Assembly: GCA_014376815.1 (NCBI GenBank)
Contig: JACMQV010000178.1
Coordinates: 1-36,178 of the forward strand
Length of the DNA stretch: 36,178 nucleotides
Source of the DNA: Cryobacterium sp.
GTDB taxonomy: Bacteria; Actinomycetota; Actinomycetes; Actinomycetales; Microbacteriaceae
Direction: 5' to 3'
Shown: positions 1 through 7,635 of the stretch, piece by piece
Position numbering within the stretch: the first letter of the stretch is position 1
Layout: every line of letters starts with the position of its first letter
Made by a program: the position numbers and the translations under genes
Notes under the pieces: model-generated
Told to the model about the DNA's origin: nothing
Databases searched by the model: none
What the model saw: only the letters and a program-made list of their open reading frames with translations

Positions 1-131
1 AGGCTTTCAATGGGGGTGGTCACAAACACCAGAATACGCTCAATCGAACGCATAAGCGAGATTGACTCAGGTTGTGGAGAACTTTTTTAGAAGATAAATC
101 TGTCCTCGGTGAGGGCGTGTTCGCGATGGAG

Positions 132-222
132 CCGAACCAATTCGACGGAGATTTTTCTCCAGAAACCCGTTCCAGGCCCGTTCGGGGCCAGTTTCGGCAG
201 AATCTCCGTCGAATTCGTTCGG
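132..222. repeat. Palindromic dispersed repeat, copy 1
   Basis: The left arm begins CCGAACCAATTCGACGGAGA and the right arm is its reverse complement with one mismatch in the shared arm (GAATTCGTTCGG against GAATTGGTTCGG). The arms enclose roughly 45 bases of spacer. The same arms recur at 20641-20735 with a mostly different spacer. It lies just upstream of the gene starting at 294 and accounts for most of the non-coding first 293 bases; nothing else is recognised there. It could be a REP/MITE-like element or a conserved structured RNA or regulatory palindrome. No obvious target-site duplication is visible. Confidence 0.75.
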
Positions 223-293
223 GACACGGGGCGGAACGCCGAGCCGACGCCCCGACACTGGCGCAGCACCGGGCGCGGGGCCACACTGGCCGC

Positions 294-842
294 ATGCTGG
301 GTAAACTGAATGAGCCTGAGATCGAGTCTGTGCTGCGCGAGGCGATCGTCGGCCGAATCGGCTGCCACACCGAGGGCCGCACCTACATCGTGCCGATTTC
401 GTATGCCTACGAGGACGGCGCCGTCTACGGCCACAGCGCATCCGGAAGCAAGGTGCGGATGATGCGTGCGAACCCGTCGGTCTGCTTCGAGGTGGAGCAG
501 GTCGACGATCTCGCGAACTGGCGCAGCGTGATCGGCTGGGGAACCTTCGAGGAGCTGACCGGGGATCAAGCGGCGGCCGGGATGCGCGTGCTGCTCGCGC
601 GGTTCGCGCCTCTGGTGACCAGCGTCACCGCCGCACCGCGCCTGGGACCGGACGGCACCGTGATGCCGGAACCGGCGCCGGCGCCGAGATCGGTGCCCAA
701 GCCGGGACCAGGGCCCCGGCCGAAAACGGATCCCCGGACATCCGTGCTGCCCCCGGACCATGCCGCCGGCGCGTCAACGCAGCACGCCGTGCTGTATCGG
801 ATCAGGCTCGGCGAGAAGACCGGCCGTTTCGAGAAGAACTGA
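294..842 (+). CDS. Pyridoxamine 5'-phosphate oxidase-like flavin-binding protein (NimA type)
   Basis: This 182-residue protein resembles the pyridoxamine-phosphate-oxidase-like split-barrel family that includes NimA nitroimidazole-resistance proteins. These bind FMN or F420 in the cytoplasm; the true substrate is unknown. Diagnostic core segments are the GRIGCHTEGRTYIVPISYAY region, the GHSASGSK stretch and the strand around CFEVEQVD, followed by W-RSVIGWGTFEEL. The open frame extends upstream to 72, but that part runs through a palindromic repeat and has no family resemblance, so the ATG at 294 is chosen. An unusual Pro/Lys/Arg-rich insertion of about 40 residues (about 116-157) separates the core from the usual C-terminal strand (VLYRIRLGEKTGRFEKN). 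It converges on the FKBP gene. Confidence 0.85.
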   Translation: MLGKLNEPEIESVLREAIVGRIGCHTEGRTYIVPISYAYEDGAVYGHSASGSKVRMMRANPSVCFEVEQVDDLANWRSVIGWGTFEELTGDQAAAGMRVLLARFAPLVTSVTAAPRLGPDGTVMPEPAPAPRSVPKPGPGPRPKTDPRTSVLPPDHAAGASTQHAVLYRIRLGEKTGRFEKN

Positions 843-844
843 TC

Positions 845-889
845 CCGAACGGGCCGCGGACCGAGGCCCGAGGCCCGAGGCCCGTTCGG
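845..889. terminator. Bidirectional hairpin between convergent genes
   Basis: CCGAACGGGCC (845-855) pairs perfectly with GGCCCGTTCGG (879-889). The 23-base loop includes GAGGCCC repeats in tandem. It sits between the stop codons of the flavoprotein (842) and the FKBP gene (901) and could serve both strands. There is no T-tract, so intrinsic termination is uncertain. Confidence 0.5.
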
Positions 890-900
890 CGCCGCGGCGC

Positions 901-1875
901 CTACGCGGCGGCCGAGCCGAGGATGTCGACGACGAACACGATCGTGTCGGTGCCCGTGATCCCGGCCTGGCTCTGTCCGCCGGAGCCGTAGCCGAGTTCC
1001 GGCGGGATGACGACGACGACCTGCGAGCCGACCGTCTGGCCGACCAGGCCCTGCGCGAACCCGGGGACGACGCCGCTGAGGGAGATCTGAGTCGGACCGC
1101 TCTTGCCCCAGGTCTGGTCGAACACCTTGCCGCTGGACCAGACGACGCCCGCGTACTGCATGGTGACGGTGTCCCCTTCGGCGACCTTGGCGCCGTCGCC
1201 CTTCTTGAGCACCTCGGTCTTCAGCTCCGTCGGAGCGTCAGCCTTCGGGATCGTCATGGTCGGGGTGCCGTCCTTGGCCAGTGCGACGGTCGGGAAGCCG
1301 TCCTGCGGCTTCTGGTCCTTGCCGCTCGCGCGGGTCGGGATCTGGCCCTTCACGTCGATGACGAAGAGGATGTTGTCCTTGGCGCCGACCTTGAGGTCCT
1401 TGTTCCCGGCCTCGCCGAAGGCGTCGGCCGGGGCCGAAACGACCGCGACCCGCGCTCCGTAGTTGGAGCAGGCGACGCCCTTGAGAATGGCCGGGAAGAC
1501 GCCCGAGTCCTTGGCGAGGGTGATGGAGGCGCCCGCGGCGTCACCGTAGCCCCCGGCATTCATCTTCTCGCCCGTGGTCGCGTTGTACACCGCGAAGGCC
1601 AGTTCGACGACGTCACCGGTCTGCACGGCGTCGCCCTTGCCTTCCGTGATGACGCTACCTTCGGTGGTCTTCGTGTTCAACGGCTTCGAGAATTTCACGG
1701 CGGGTTCGGCGTTGGCCTTCCCGGTGACCTTGACGGAATCCGAAACCTTGCCGGAATCCGTGCAGGTGAGCGACGACGCTCCGGACGCCTTGTCGGCAGA
1801 GGGAGAGGCGCCGCAACCCGCGAGCGCGAGAACGGCGACCGTGGCAACGGAGATGAGGGCAGGAAGTTTACGCAC
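901..1875 (-). CDS. FKBP-type peptidyl-prolyl cis-trans isomerase, lipoprotein
   Basis: A 324-residue predicted lipoprotein. A short basic start (RKLP) is followed by a hydrophobic stretch and an LAGC lipobox with Cys21, so it should be anchored on the outer face of the membrane. Residues about 216-324 form a canonical FKBP domain, with YAGVVWSSGKVFDQTW, VVPGFAQGLVGQ and IPPELGYG. The region from about 55 to 200 looks like a second, degenerate FKBP-like repeat. FKBPs catalyse prolyl isomerisation and assist folding of exported proteins. The frame continues upstream to an ATG at 1956, but the GTG at 1875 gives a normal lipoprotein signal and the extra residues come from small DNA repeats, so the GTG is preferred. 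Monocistronic. Confidence 0.9.
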   Translation of the reverse strand: MRKLPALISVATVAVLALAGCGASPSADKASGASSLTCTDSGKVSDSVKVTGKANAEPAVKFSKPLNTKTTEGSVITEGKGDAVQTGDVVELAFAVYNATTGEKMNAGGYGDAAGASITLAKDSGVFPAILKGVACSNYGARVAVVSAPADAFGEAGNKDLKVGAKDNILFVIDVKGQIPTRASGKDQKPQDGFPTVALAKDGTPTMTIPKADAPTELKTEVLKKGDGAKVAEGDTVTMQYAGVVWSSGKVFDQTWGKSGPTQISLSGVVPGFAQGLVGQTVGSQVVVVIPPELGYGSGGQSQAGITGTDTIVFVVDILGSAAA

Positions 1876-1926
1876 GCTGATCTTTCTATTCGGCAATGCC
1901 CGGATCGGCAATGCTGTTTCGACAAT

Positions 1927-1956
1927 GGACTGATTCGGCACGGACTGATTCGGCAC
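1927..1956. repeat. Tandem 15-bp repeat upstream of the FKBP gene
   Basis: GGACTGATTCGGCAC occurs twice head to tail. Related TCGGCAATGC pieces lie at about 1892-1916. The repeats lie in the leader of the FKBP lipoprotein gene and create an N-terminal extension of its open frame. The function is unknown and could simply be replication slippage. Confidence 0.7.
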
Positions 1957-2071
1957 GGGGCCGTTTCAAAGCCGCTTCAACGTTGGACCATCGTCAGTAT
2001 GCCGGAACGACATCCGTGACCGCTGAGTCCTGGCTGGCACCCGCATCAGTATCGGCTGAGATCCCGCTGGG

Positions 2072-3757
2072 TCAGAGGCCCTCAGCGATCGCCGCGGTGG
2101 CGAGGAGCCAGGCCTCCCTGGTGCGGGGGGCGAGGGCATCGATGTTGAGGGATCCGCCGGCGACGAGGGCCGTGTCGTAGGGAACATCCACGACGGCGCG
2201 GGTCAGCTGGCTGAAGTGGTCGTGCAGCCGGCTGGACAGGTGCCGGTCGGCCGTCTTGGCCGGCGACGCGAGGATGGTGACGGCCTGGGCGACCTTGTCG
2301 GCATGCCCCTTCTGCCGCAGCCCATCCAGCAAGGAGGCCGCCCCGTACGCGGTGTCCTCGCGGATGGTGGAGACGACCACGAGCTGGTCGGCCGTCTCGA
2401 CGGCCGCTTCCCAGTTGGACGCCCGCATGTTGTTGCCGGTGTCGATGATGAGCACGCGGTAGAACCGGCTCAGTGCGGCGTGCAGTTTGCCGAAGGCGAC
2501 ATCGTCGATGCTGGCCGCGCCGGCCGGATCGAGGTCGGAGGCGAGGGCGTCGAACCGGGCTTCGCCCTGGTTGCGAACGTAATTGTCGAGGTCGCCGACA
2601 CGGGCGGAACTCGAGTAGGCGAAGTTATCCAGGTCGCGGAGAAGGTCGACCGCGGTGTTCGTGTGCGCCGCGGTCTGAGCGCGCACGCCGAGCGTGCCCA
2701 TGGTCTCGTTGTTGTCCCAGGCAAGCGTGTAACCGCCGCGATGGATGCCGAAGGTCGCCGCGATCAGGAGGGTGGCCGTCGTCTTGTGCGCGCCGCCCTT
2801 GGGGTTGAGCACGACGATCGTGCGCGGCCCGATCAGGCTGCGCTGCACCGCAGACACGGCGGCACGGTGCGACATCTCTCCGTTTCCCGGGGCCGGGGAG
2901 ACGAGCCCCCCAGTGACGCGGCGGACCGTTCCCTGCCAGCCCAGAACGGCCGGGCCGGCGACCAGCGGCGGACGGGAGTTCATGAAATCGGCGAGATTGG
3001 GCCCTGCGCCGTCGCCGGGTGCGACGCCGAGTACGGGGGCCGGGGAGGCCGGGACCAGCCCGATGAAGGGCGAGGCAGACCGGGGAACGGCGTGCGCCTC
3101 GTTCTCGGAGCCGAGGTCAAGGTCAGAGTCCTCGAGATCAGAGTCGTCGAGGTCGGAGTCGAGGCCGGTCGACGGGTCGAACATGAGGTTCTCGAAGGGC
3201 CGCAGCGCGGCGGTTGCGAGGGGATCTGCCGACCGGGCCGGCACGAAACCGGTGTGGGGTGCTCCCAGCACGGCGGCATCGAGCGGAGCCGCCCCCCGGC
3301 CGGTCGCGTCGAGGTCCGCCCCGTCGGAGTCCGTATCCACGTCGACGCCGGGCCGGGCATCCGCGAGGGTGGCGTCATACGGCTCCGGAGAGGCAACCAC
3401 GTCGATCGCCAGGGTCTCGGTCGCCTCGGCCGCCGGAGCGGTCGTCTGGGTGACGCCGAACGAGCGGGCCGTGGCGCTGCCGCCGGCGGGAGTCGGGATG
3501 AAGGCCCCGTCGGATTCCACGTCCCCGTCGGGGTGCACGATCAGCGGCGACTGGCCCTGCTCGTCCTCGGCGGTCAGGCGCACCGGGCGACCGATCTCGC
3601 GGGCAGCATCCGCGACCCGGTTGATGATCTCTTCGCGAACGCCGGCCTCGTCGGCGGCGACGATGCGCTGGCTCACGCCGTCGATGGTGAGGTCACCCGT
3701 GCCGTCACTTCGGATCATCGCACGGATGCGAGGGAGTTCGGATACGTTCTGCTTCAT
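2072..3757 (-). CDS. MinD/ParA-like P-loop ATPase with long N-terminal region
   Basis: A 561-residue protein. Residues 1-100 form a conserved-looking N-terminal domain. About 100-300 is an acidic, low-complexity linker with DLDDSDLEDSDLDL repeats. From about 310 there is a SIMIBI-class ATPase fold. The deviant Walker A region reads NPKGGAHKTT (318-327), with Lys320 as the signature lysine and Lys325 as the P-loop lysine, but His324 replaces the usual Gly before Lys325. A switch-like DNNETMGTLG and a Walker B IIDTGNN follow. Such proteins position chromosomes, division or secretion machinery on membranes or DNA; the partner here is unknown. An AAGG ribosome-binding site precedes the ATG. No ParB, parS or pilus genes are adjacent, so a role in chromosome segregation is not supported by context. 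Confidence 0.85.
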   Translation of the reverse strand: MKQNVSELPRIRAMIRSDGTGDLTIDGVSQRIVAADEAGVREEIINRVADAAREIGRPVRLTAEDEQGQSPLIVHPDGDVESDGAFIPTPAGGSATARSFGVTQTTAPAAEATETLAIDVVASPEPYDATLADARPGVDVDTDSDGADLDATGRGAAPLDAAVLGAPHTGFVPARSADPLATAALRPFENLMFDPSTGLDSDLDDSDLEDSDLDLGSENEAHAVPRSASPFIGLVPASPAPVLGVAPGDGAGPNLADFMNSRPPLVAGPAVLGWQGTVRRVTGGLVSPAPGNGEMSHRAAVSAVQRSLIGPRTIVVLNPKGGAHKTTATLLIAATFGIHRGGYTLAWDNNETMGTLGVRAQTAAHTNTAVDLLRDLDNFAYSSSARVGDLDNYVRNQGEARFDALASDLDPAGAASIDDVAFGKLHAALSRFYRVLIIDTGNNMRASNWEAAVETADQLVVVSTIREDTAYGAASLLDGLRQKGHADKVAQAVTILASPAKTADRHLSSRLHDHFSQLTRAVVDVPYDTALVAGGSLNIDALAPRTREAWLLATAAIAEGL

Positions 3758-3929
3758 TTCGGCCTTATTCCCGTCGAGCTCAGCTCATCAGCGTGAGCAC
3801 GTCGAAAAAAATCCATCGAGCGTGCCAACCCCAGCCTAACCGCGCAAGCGTCCCACCCCTCGTTTGCGCGCCAGCGCGGTCGGAGCCTGGGGGCGATTCC
3901 GGAAAAAAAGAGAGTTGTGCCCCGAACGG

Positions 3930-4178
3930 TTGCATGACCTCCCGGTCGAGGTTCACTCTTTAACACTGAAAGACAGTGACCGGGTTTTGACCGCTTGTTG
4001 CCGGGAGTGCGGAGTCTCCGGCACCGTCGCCATCCGCGCTGATCACAACTTCGTCTGGCCGGGCATCGTGCACGAGACCGATTGCGGGCTGGCCAAGCAC
4101 GGGGACCTCAAAGAAATGCACTCCTGGTCCCCGAACGCCCGTCCCTCCGAGGAGGCAGCCTCGGGCCTGCTGGCCTGA
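3930..4178 (+). CDS. Small Cys-containing protein of unknown function
   Basis: A reading frame of about 82 residues with a plausible composition, ending in SEEAASGLLA. It contains a CCREC cluster, then HNFVWPGIVHETDCGLAKHGD, so Cys and His residues could bind a metal. I do not recognise a family. The start is uncertain: TTG codons at 3930 and 3915 are the in-frame candidates, and the frame is open back to 3864. It ends five bases from the oppositely oriented gene at 4184. The antisense frame across this region is Pro/Arg-rich and looks like a shadow. Confidence 0.45.
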   Translation: MHDLPVEVHSLTLKDSDRVLTACCRECGVSGTVAIRADHNFVWPGIVHETDCGLAKHGDLKEMHSWSPNARPSEEAASGLLA

Positions 4179-4183
4179 GCGGC

Positions 4184-4381
4184 TCAGACGGCCCGCAGAG
4201 CCTGACCGGCATAGCCGAGCCAGCGGATGGCTCGCAGGCCGGCCCGGGTGGCGTGCGTGTCGTCGTGGCCGTTCTGGCGCCGGCACTCGACCAGGTCCTT
4301 CGCCGGGGTGATGTGCGGGTCCCGGCACGAGTTCGCGTAGCTGGTGTAGTCGGTTTCGAGAAGTAGTTCATCGTCGGTCAT
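4184..4381 (-). CDS. Small hypothetical protein
   Basis: A 65-residue protein starting MTDDELLLETDYTSYANSCR, with two Cys and a basic C-terminal half (GLRAIRWLGYAGQALRAV). No family is recognised. The frame is open to an ATG at 4438, but the ATG at 4381 gives a typical acidic start and is preferred. The 325 bases between it and the acyl-CoA ligase gene at 4707 show no convincing gene. The neighbouring convergent small gene ends at 4178. Confidence 0.5.
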   Translation of the reverse strand: MTDDELLLETDYTSYANSCRDPHITPAKDLVECRRQNGHDDTHATRAGLRAIRWLGYAGQALRAV

Positions 4382-4706
4382 GGCTCTGTTCTCTGGTTCT
4401 GCCGCTGCGTGCGCGCCTGTGTGGTTCTGGTGGATCACCCGGTGTCACAGCGGGCCAGTCGTCACTCCGCGCTGGCGGTCCTGCAGGGTGCGCAAGTCCG
4501 TACGAGGCTGGTTGGTTGTGTGACAGCGTACGGGTACGGGCAGCAAATGGCACCATAAAGTCGAGTATTGGTCATCTCTGTTACCGAACTGGTGACCCCG
4601 GGGGCGGGCCACCGTGCGGCGGAGGCGGGGATGCCGGGGCTCGGCTCGGACGCACGGCGGCACCGTCGAGACCTGCGGCCGCACGTCACATCCGTCGCCA
4701 GCGGCC

Positions 4707-6356
4707 CTACTCCACCGGCTCGACGTGCAGGTCGCGCAGCATCATCTTCATGACCTTGCCCGTGGCCGTGCGGGGCAGCGTCTCGACGAAGTGCACGTCG
4801 TCGGGCACCTTGAAGCTCGCGATCAGGTAGCGGGTGTGGGTGAGCAGGTCGACGGCCGTGACGGCGTGGTCGGGCCGGAGCACCACATAGGCTTTCGGAC
4901 GCTCTCCCCACTTCTCGTGCGGGATGCCCACCACGGCCACGTCCAGCACGGTCGGGTGCGAGAGCATCGCGTTCTCCACCTCGATCGAGGAGATGTTCTC
5001 ACCGCCGGAGATGATGATGTCCTTGGCCCGGTCCCGCAGTTCGAGGTAGCCGTCGGGGTGCATCACGCCCAGGTCTCCGGTGTGGAACCAACCGCCCCGG
5101 AACGCCTCAGCGGTCGCCTGCGGGTCCCGGTAGTAGCCGAGCATGACGTTGTTGCCGCGCAGCACGATCTCGCCGATCGTGACACCGTCCTGGGGCACGT
5201 CGACCATGAACTCGTCGACCACCCTCGCGCTCTCGGCCTGCAGCATCCCGACGCCCTGGCGGGAGATCCTGCGGGCGCGCTCGGCGGCGGGCAGGTCGTC
5301 CCACTCCGGCTGGTACTCGCAGATCGTGTACGGCCCGTAGACCTCGGTCAGCCCGTACACGTGCACGACCTTCACGCCCAGCTTCTCCAGCTGCTCGATC
5401 ACGCTGGGCGCGGGCGGGGCGCCGGCCGTGGTGATGCTGAGCGGCCGCTTCACCCGGTGCGCCTGGGGCGCGTTCGCGATCAGGCTGCAGACCGTGGGGG
5501 CGCCGCAGAGATTGGTGATGCCGAGCGTGTCGATGGCGTCCCACACGGCATCCGGGCGCACCGCGCGCAGGCACACGTGGGTCGCCCCGGCCGCAGTGAC
5601 CGCCCAGGGCGTGCACCAGCCGTTGCAGTGGAACATCGGCAGGGTCCACAGATAGACGGATGCGCTCGTGAACGAGTTGTGGAAGACCTCGCCGAACGAG
5701 TTGAGATAGGCGCCCCGGTGCGAGTAGACGACGCCCTTGGGCTTGCCGGTCGTGCCGGACGTGTAGTTGATGGTGAGGGGCGACCGCTCGTCGTCGACGT
5801 CCCAGCGCAGCGGCCGGGCATCCGTCAGGGCGGCGGCGTCACCCTCGGCCAGGAAGGAGTCGAGCGTCTGCTGGCCGAAGTCCAGCCCGCTCGCGGCGAG
5901 GCCGAATTCGGCGTCGGCGATCTCGATCACGCCGGTGAGGAACTTCGAGGCCGGCCGGGCGTCGCCGACGGTGGCGACGAGCTCGGCGTCGACGAACAGC
6001 AGCGACGCCTCGGAGTGCGCGAGCACGTACTCGATTTCGGGCCGGGCCAGCCGGGAGTTCAGGGCCACCAGGATGCCGCCGGCCAGGGGCACGGCGAAGT
6101 GCGCGATCAGCATCTCCGGCACGTTCGGGGCCAGGAAGACCACCCGGTCGCCCGGTGTGATGCGGGCACGGATGGCCCGGGCCATCCGCTCGGCCGCCGC
6201 CTTGAACTCGGTGTAGCTGTAACGGCGGCTGCCGTAGAGGATGGCGTCCTTGTTCGGGTAGACCTCCGCGGACCGCTGCAGGAATCGCAGCGGGGTGAGC
6301 GGGGAATCGTTGGGCAGCCCGGGTGCGGGCTCGAGCGGCGTCAGCTGTTCAAACAT
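4707..6356 (-). CDS. Acyl-CoA synthetase (AMP-dependent fatty acid-CoA ligase)
   Basis: A 549-residue member of the ANL adenylating superfamily. It activates a carboxylic acid with ATP to an acyl-adenylate and transfers it to CoA in the cytoplasm. Visible motifs are the P-loop [15 protein letters not shown] at about 194-208, [10 protein letters not shown], the hinge motif [33 protein letters not shown], and the C-terminal catalytic Lys534 in TATGKVMK. It is the last gene of a minus-strand operon with an acyl-CoA dehydrogenase 65 bases upstream and a FadB-type fusion before that. A medium- or long-chain fatty acid is the likely substrate, though chain length cannot be read from sequence. Confidence 0.93.
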   Translation of the reverse strand: MFEQLTPLEPAPGLPNDSPLTPLRFLQRSAEVYPNKDAILYGSRRYSYTEFKAAAERMARAIRARITPGDRVVFLAPNVPEMLIAHFAVPLAGGILVALNSRLARPEIEYVLAHSEASLLFVDAELVATVGDARPASKFLTGVIEIADAEFGLAASGLDFGQQTLDSFLAEGDAAALTDARPLRWDVDDERSPLTINYTSGTTGKPKGVVYSHRGAYLNSFGEVFHNSFTSASVYLWTLPMFHCNGWCTPWAVTAAGATHVCLRAVRPDAVWDAIDTLGITNLCGAPTVCSLIANAPQAHRVKRPLSITTAGAPPAPSVIEQLEKLGVKVVHVYGLTEVYGPYTICEYQPEWDDLPAAERARRISRQGVGMLQAESARVVDEFMVDVPQDGVTIGEIVLRGNNVMLGYYRDPQATAEAFRGGWFHTGDLGVMHPDGYLELRDRAKDIIISGGENISSIEVENAMLSHPTVLDVAVVGIPHEKWGERPKAYVVLRPDHAVTAVDLLTHTRYLIASFKVPDDVHFVETLPRTATGKVMKMMLRDLHVEPVE

Positions 6357-6421
6357 GGGGACTCCCTTGTCCTTCGTCTGGTGCGAGTGTCGTGCGGAAG
6401 AGTGGTGCCGGCGGGGCCGGG

Positions 6422-7603
6422 TCAGCGGAAGGCGCTGATCCCGGTCAGGTCGCGCCCGATCAGGAGCGACTGCACACTCTCGGTGCCCTCATAGGTGTGG
6501 ATGGACTCGATGTCGGCCAGGTGCCGGATGACGTGGTTCTCCAGCAGGATGCCGTTGCCGCCGAGCATGTCCCGGGCGATCGCCGCGATCTCCCGGGCGG
6601 CGCGGGTGTTGTGGTACTTCGCCAGCGACGCCTGGATCGGCCGCAGGGTGCCCGCGGCGTCGAGTTCGGCCAGGCGCAGGCAGTGCAGCTGCATCGACGT
6701 GAGCTGGGACAGCATGATGGTCAGGCGCTCCTGCACCAGCTGGAAGCCCGCGAGCGGCTTGCCGAACTGGATGCGCTTCGTCGAGTAGTTCAGGGCGGCC
6801 TCGAAGACGGCGGTCGCGTGGCCGAGAGCGGACCAGGCCACCCCGAGCCGCGTGGCGAACAGCACCGCGGACGCATCCTTGAACGTGCGGGAGCCGGGCA
6901 GAACGGCGTCGAGCGGTACCCGGACGTCGTCGAACCTGATCCGGGCCTGGTGGATCGCGCGGAGCGATCCCTTGCCGGTGATCGTCTCGGCGTGGTAGCC
7001 GGGGGTGTCCTGCTCGACCAGGAACCCGCGCACATTGCCGTCGTCGTCCCTGGCCCAGACGACCGTCACGTCGCCGACCGAGCCGTTGCCGATCCACTTC
7101 TTCTCACCGTTGATGACCCACTCGTCGCCCTCGCGGTGCGCGGTGGTCTCCAGGCCGACCGAATCGGAGCCGTGGTCCGGCTCGGTCAGGGCGAACGCCC
7201 CGAGCTTCTCGGCCCTGGCCAGCGGCACCAGCCACTGTTCCTTCTGCTCGGCGCTGCCGAACAGGGCGATGCTGCGCAGGGCCAGCCCGCCCTGCACCGC
7301 GACCACGGTGCCCATCGAGCCGTCCCCGCGGGAGATCTCCATATTGACGAGGCCGGCGGCCAGCGGCGACATCTCGGTCAGCCCCGGGCCCTCGACCCCG
7401 TCGGTGAGCAGATCGAGTTCGCCGAGCCTTCGTGCCAGGTGGATCGGATACTCGGCCTTGTCCCAGGCCTCGGTCAGCTCGTCCAGCGTCTCCGTGGCGA
7501 AGGTGCGGGCGCGGTCCCAGAAGGCCCGGTCGGCGGCGGGAACATCGGCGAACACACCGTAGTAGTCGGTGTCGAGGGGCATGGAGACGTCGTAGTCGGG
7601 CAC
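6422..7603 (-). CDS. Acyl-CoA dehydrogenase, glutaryl-CoA dehydrogenase-like subgroup
   Basis: A 393-residue flavoprotein that should oxidise acyl-CoA to trans-2-enoyl-CoA using FAD. The substrate-binding FALTEPDHGSDS and GEKKWIGNGSVGDV segments match the glutaryl-CoA dehydrogenase-like branch. Glu372 in TYEGTESVQSL is in the position of that branch's catalytic base. The RDMLGGNGIL segment is typical. The frame is open far upstream through the next gene, but a GTG at 7603 follows AAAGGG by five bases and fits the family start. It lies 32 bases downstream of the FadB-type gene and 65 bases before the ligase, so it belongs to one operon supplying successive beta-oxidation steps. Glutaryl-CoA as substrate is possible but not implied by the neighbours. 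Confidence 0.93.
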   Translation of the reverse strand: MPDYDVSMPLDTDYYGVFADVPAADRAFWDRARTFATETLDELTEAWDKAEYPIHLARRLGELDLLTDGVEGPGLTEMSPLAAGLVNMEISRGDGSMGTVVAVQGGLALRSIALFGSAEQKEQWLVPLARAEKLGAFALTEPDHGSDSVGLETTAHREGDEWVINGEKKWIGNGSVGDVTVVWARDDDGNVRGFLVEQDTPGYHAETITGKGSLRAIHQARIRFDDVRVPLDAVLPGSRTFKDASAVLFATRLGVAWSALGHATAVFEAALNYSTKRIQFGKPLAGFQLVQERLTIMLSQLTSMQLHCLRLAELDAAGTLRPIQASLAKYHNTRAAREIAAIARDMLGGNGILLENHVIRHLADIESIHTYEGTESVQSLLIGRDLTGISAFR

Positions 7604-7635
7604 GGTTTCCCTTTCGTGGAAGACGGGTGAGGCGT

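Noticed and set aside
4614-6494. Long open frame antisense to the acyl-CoA ligase
   Set aside because: Arg/Gly/His-rich composition with no motif; a shadow of the high-GC codon pattern of the real gene.
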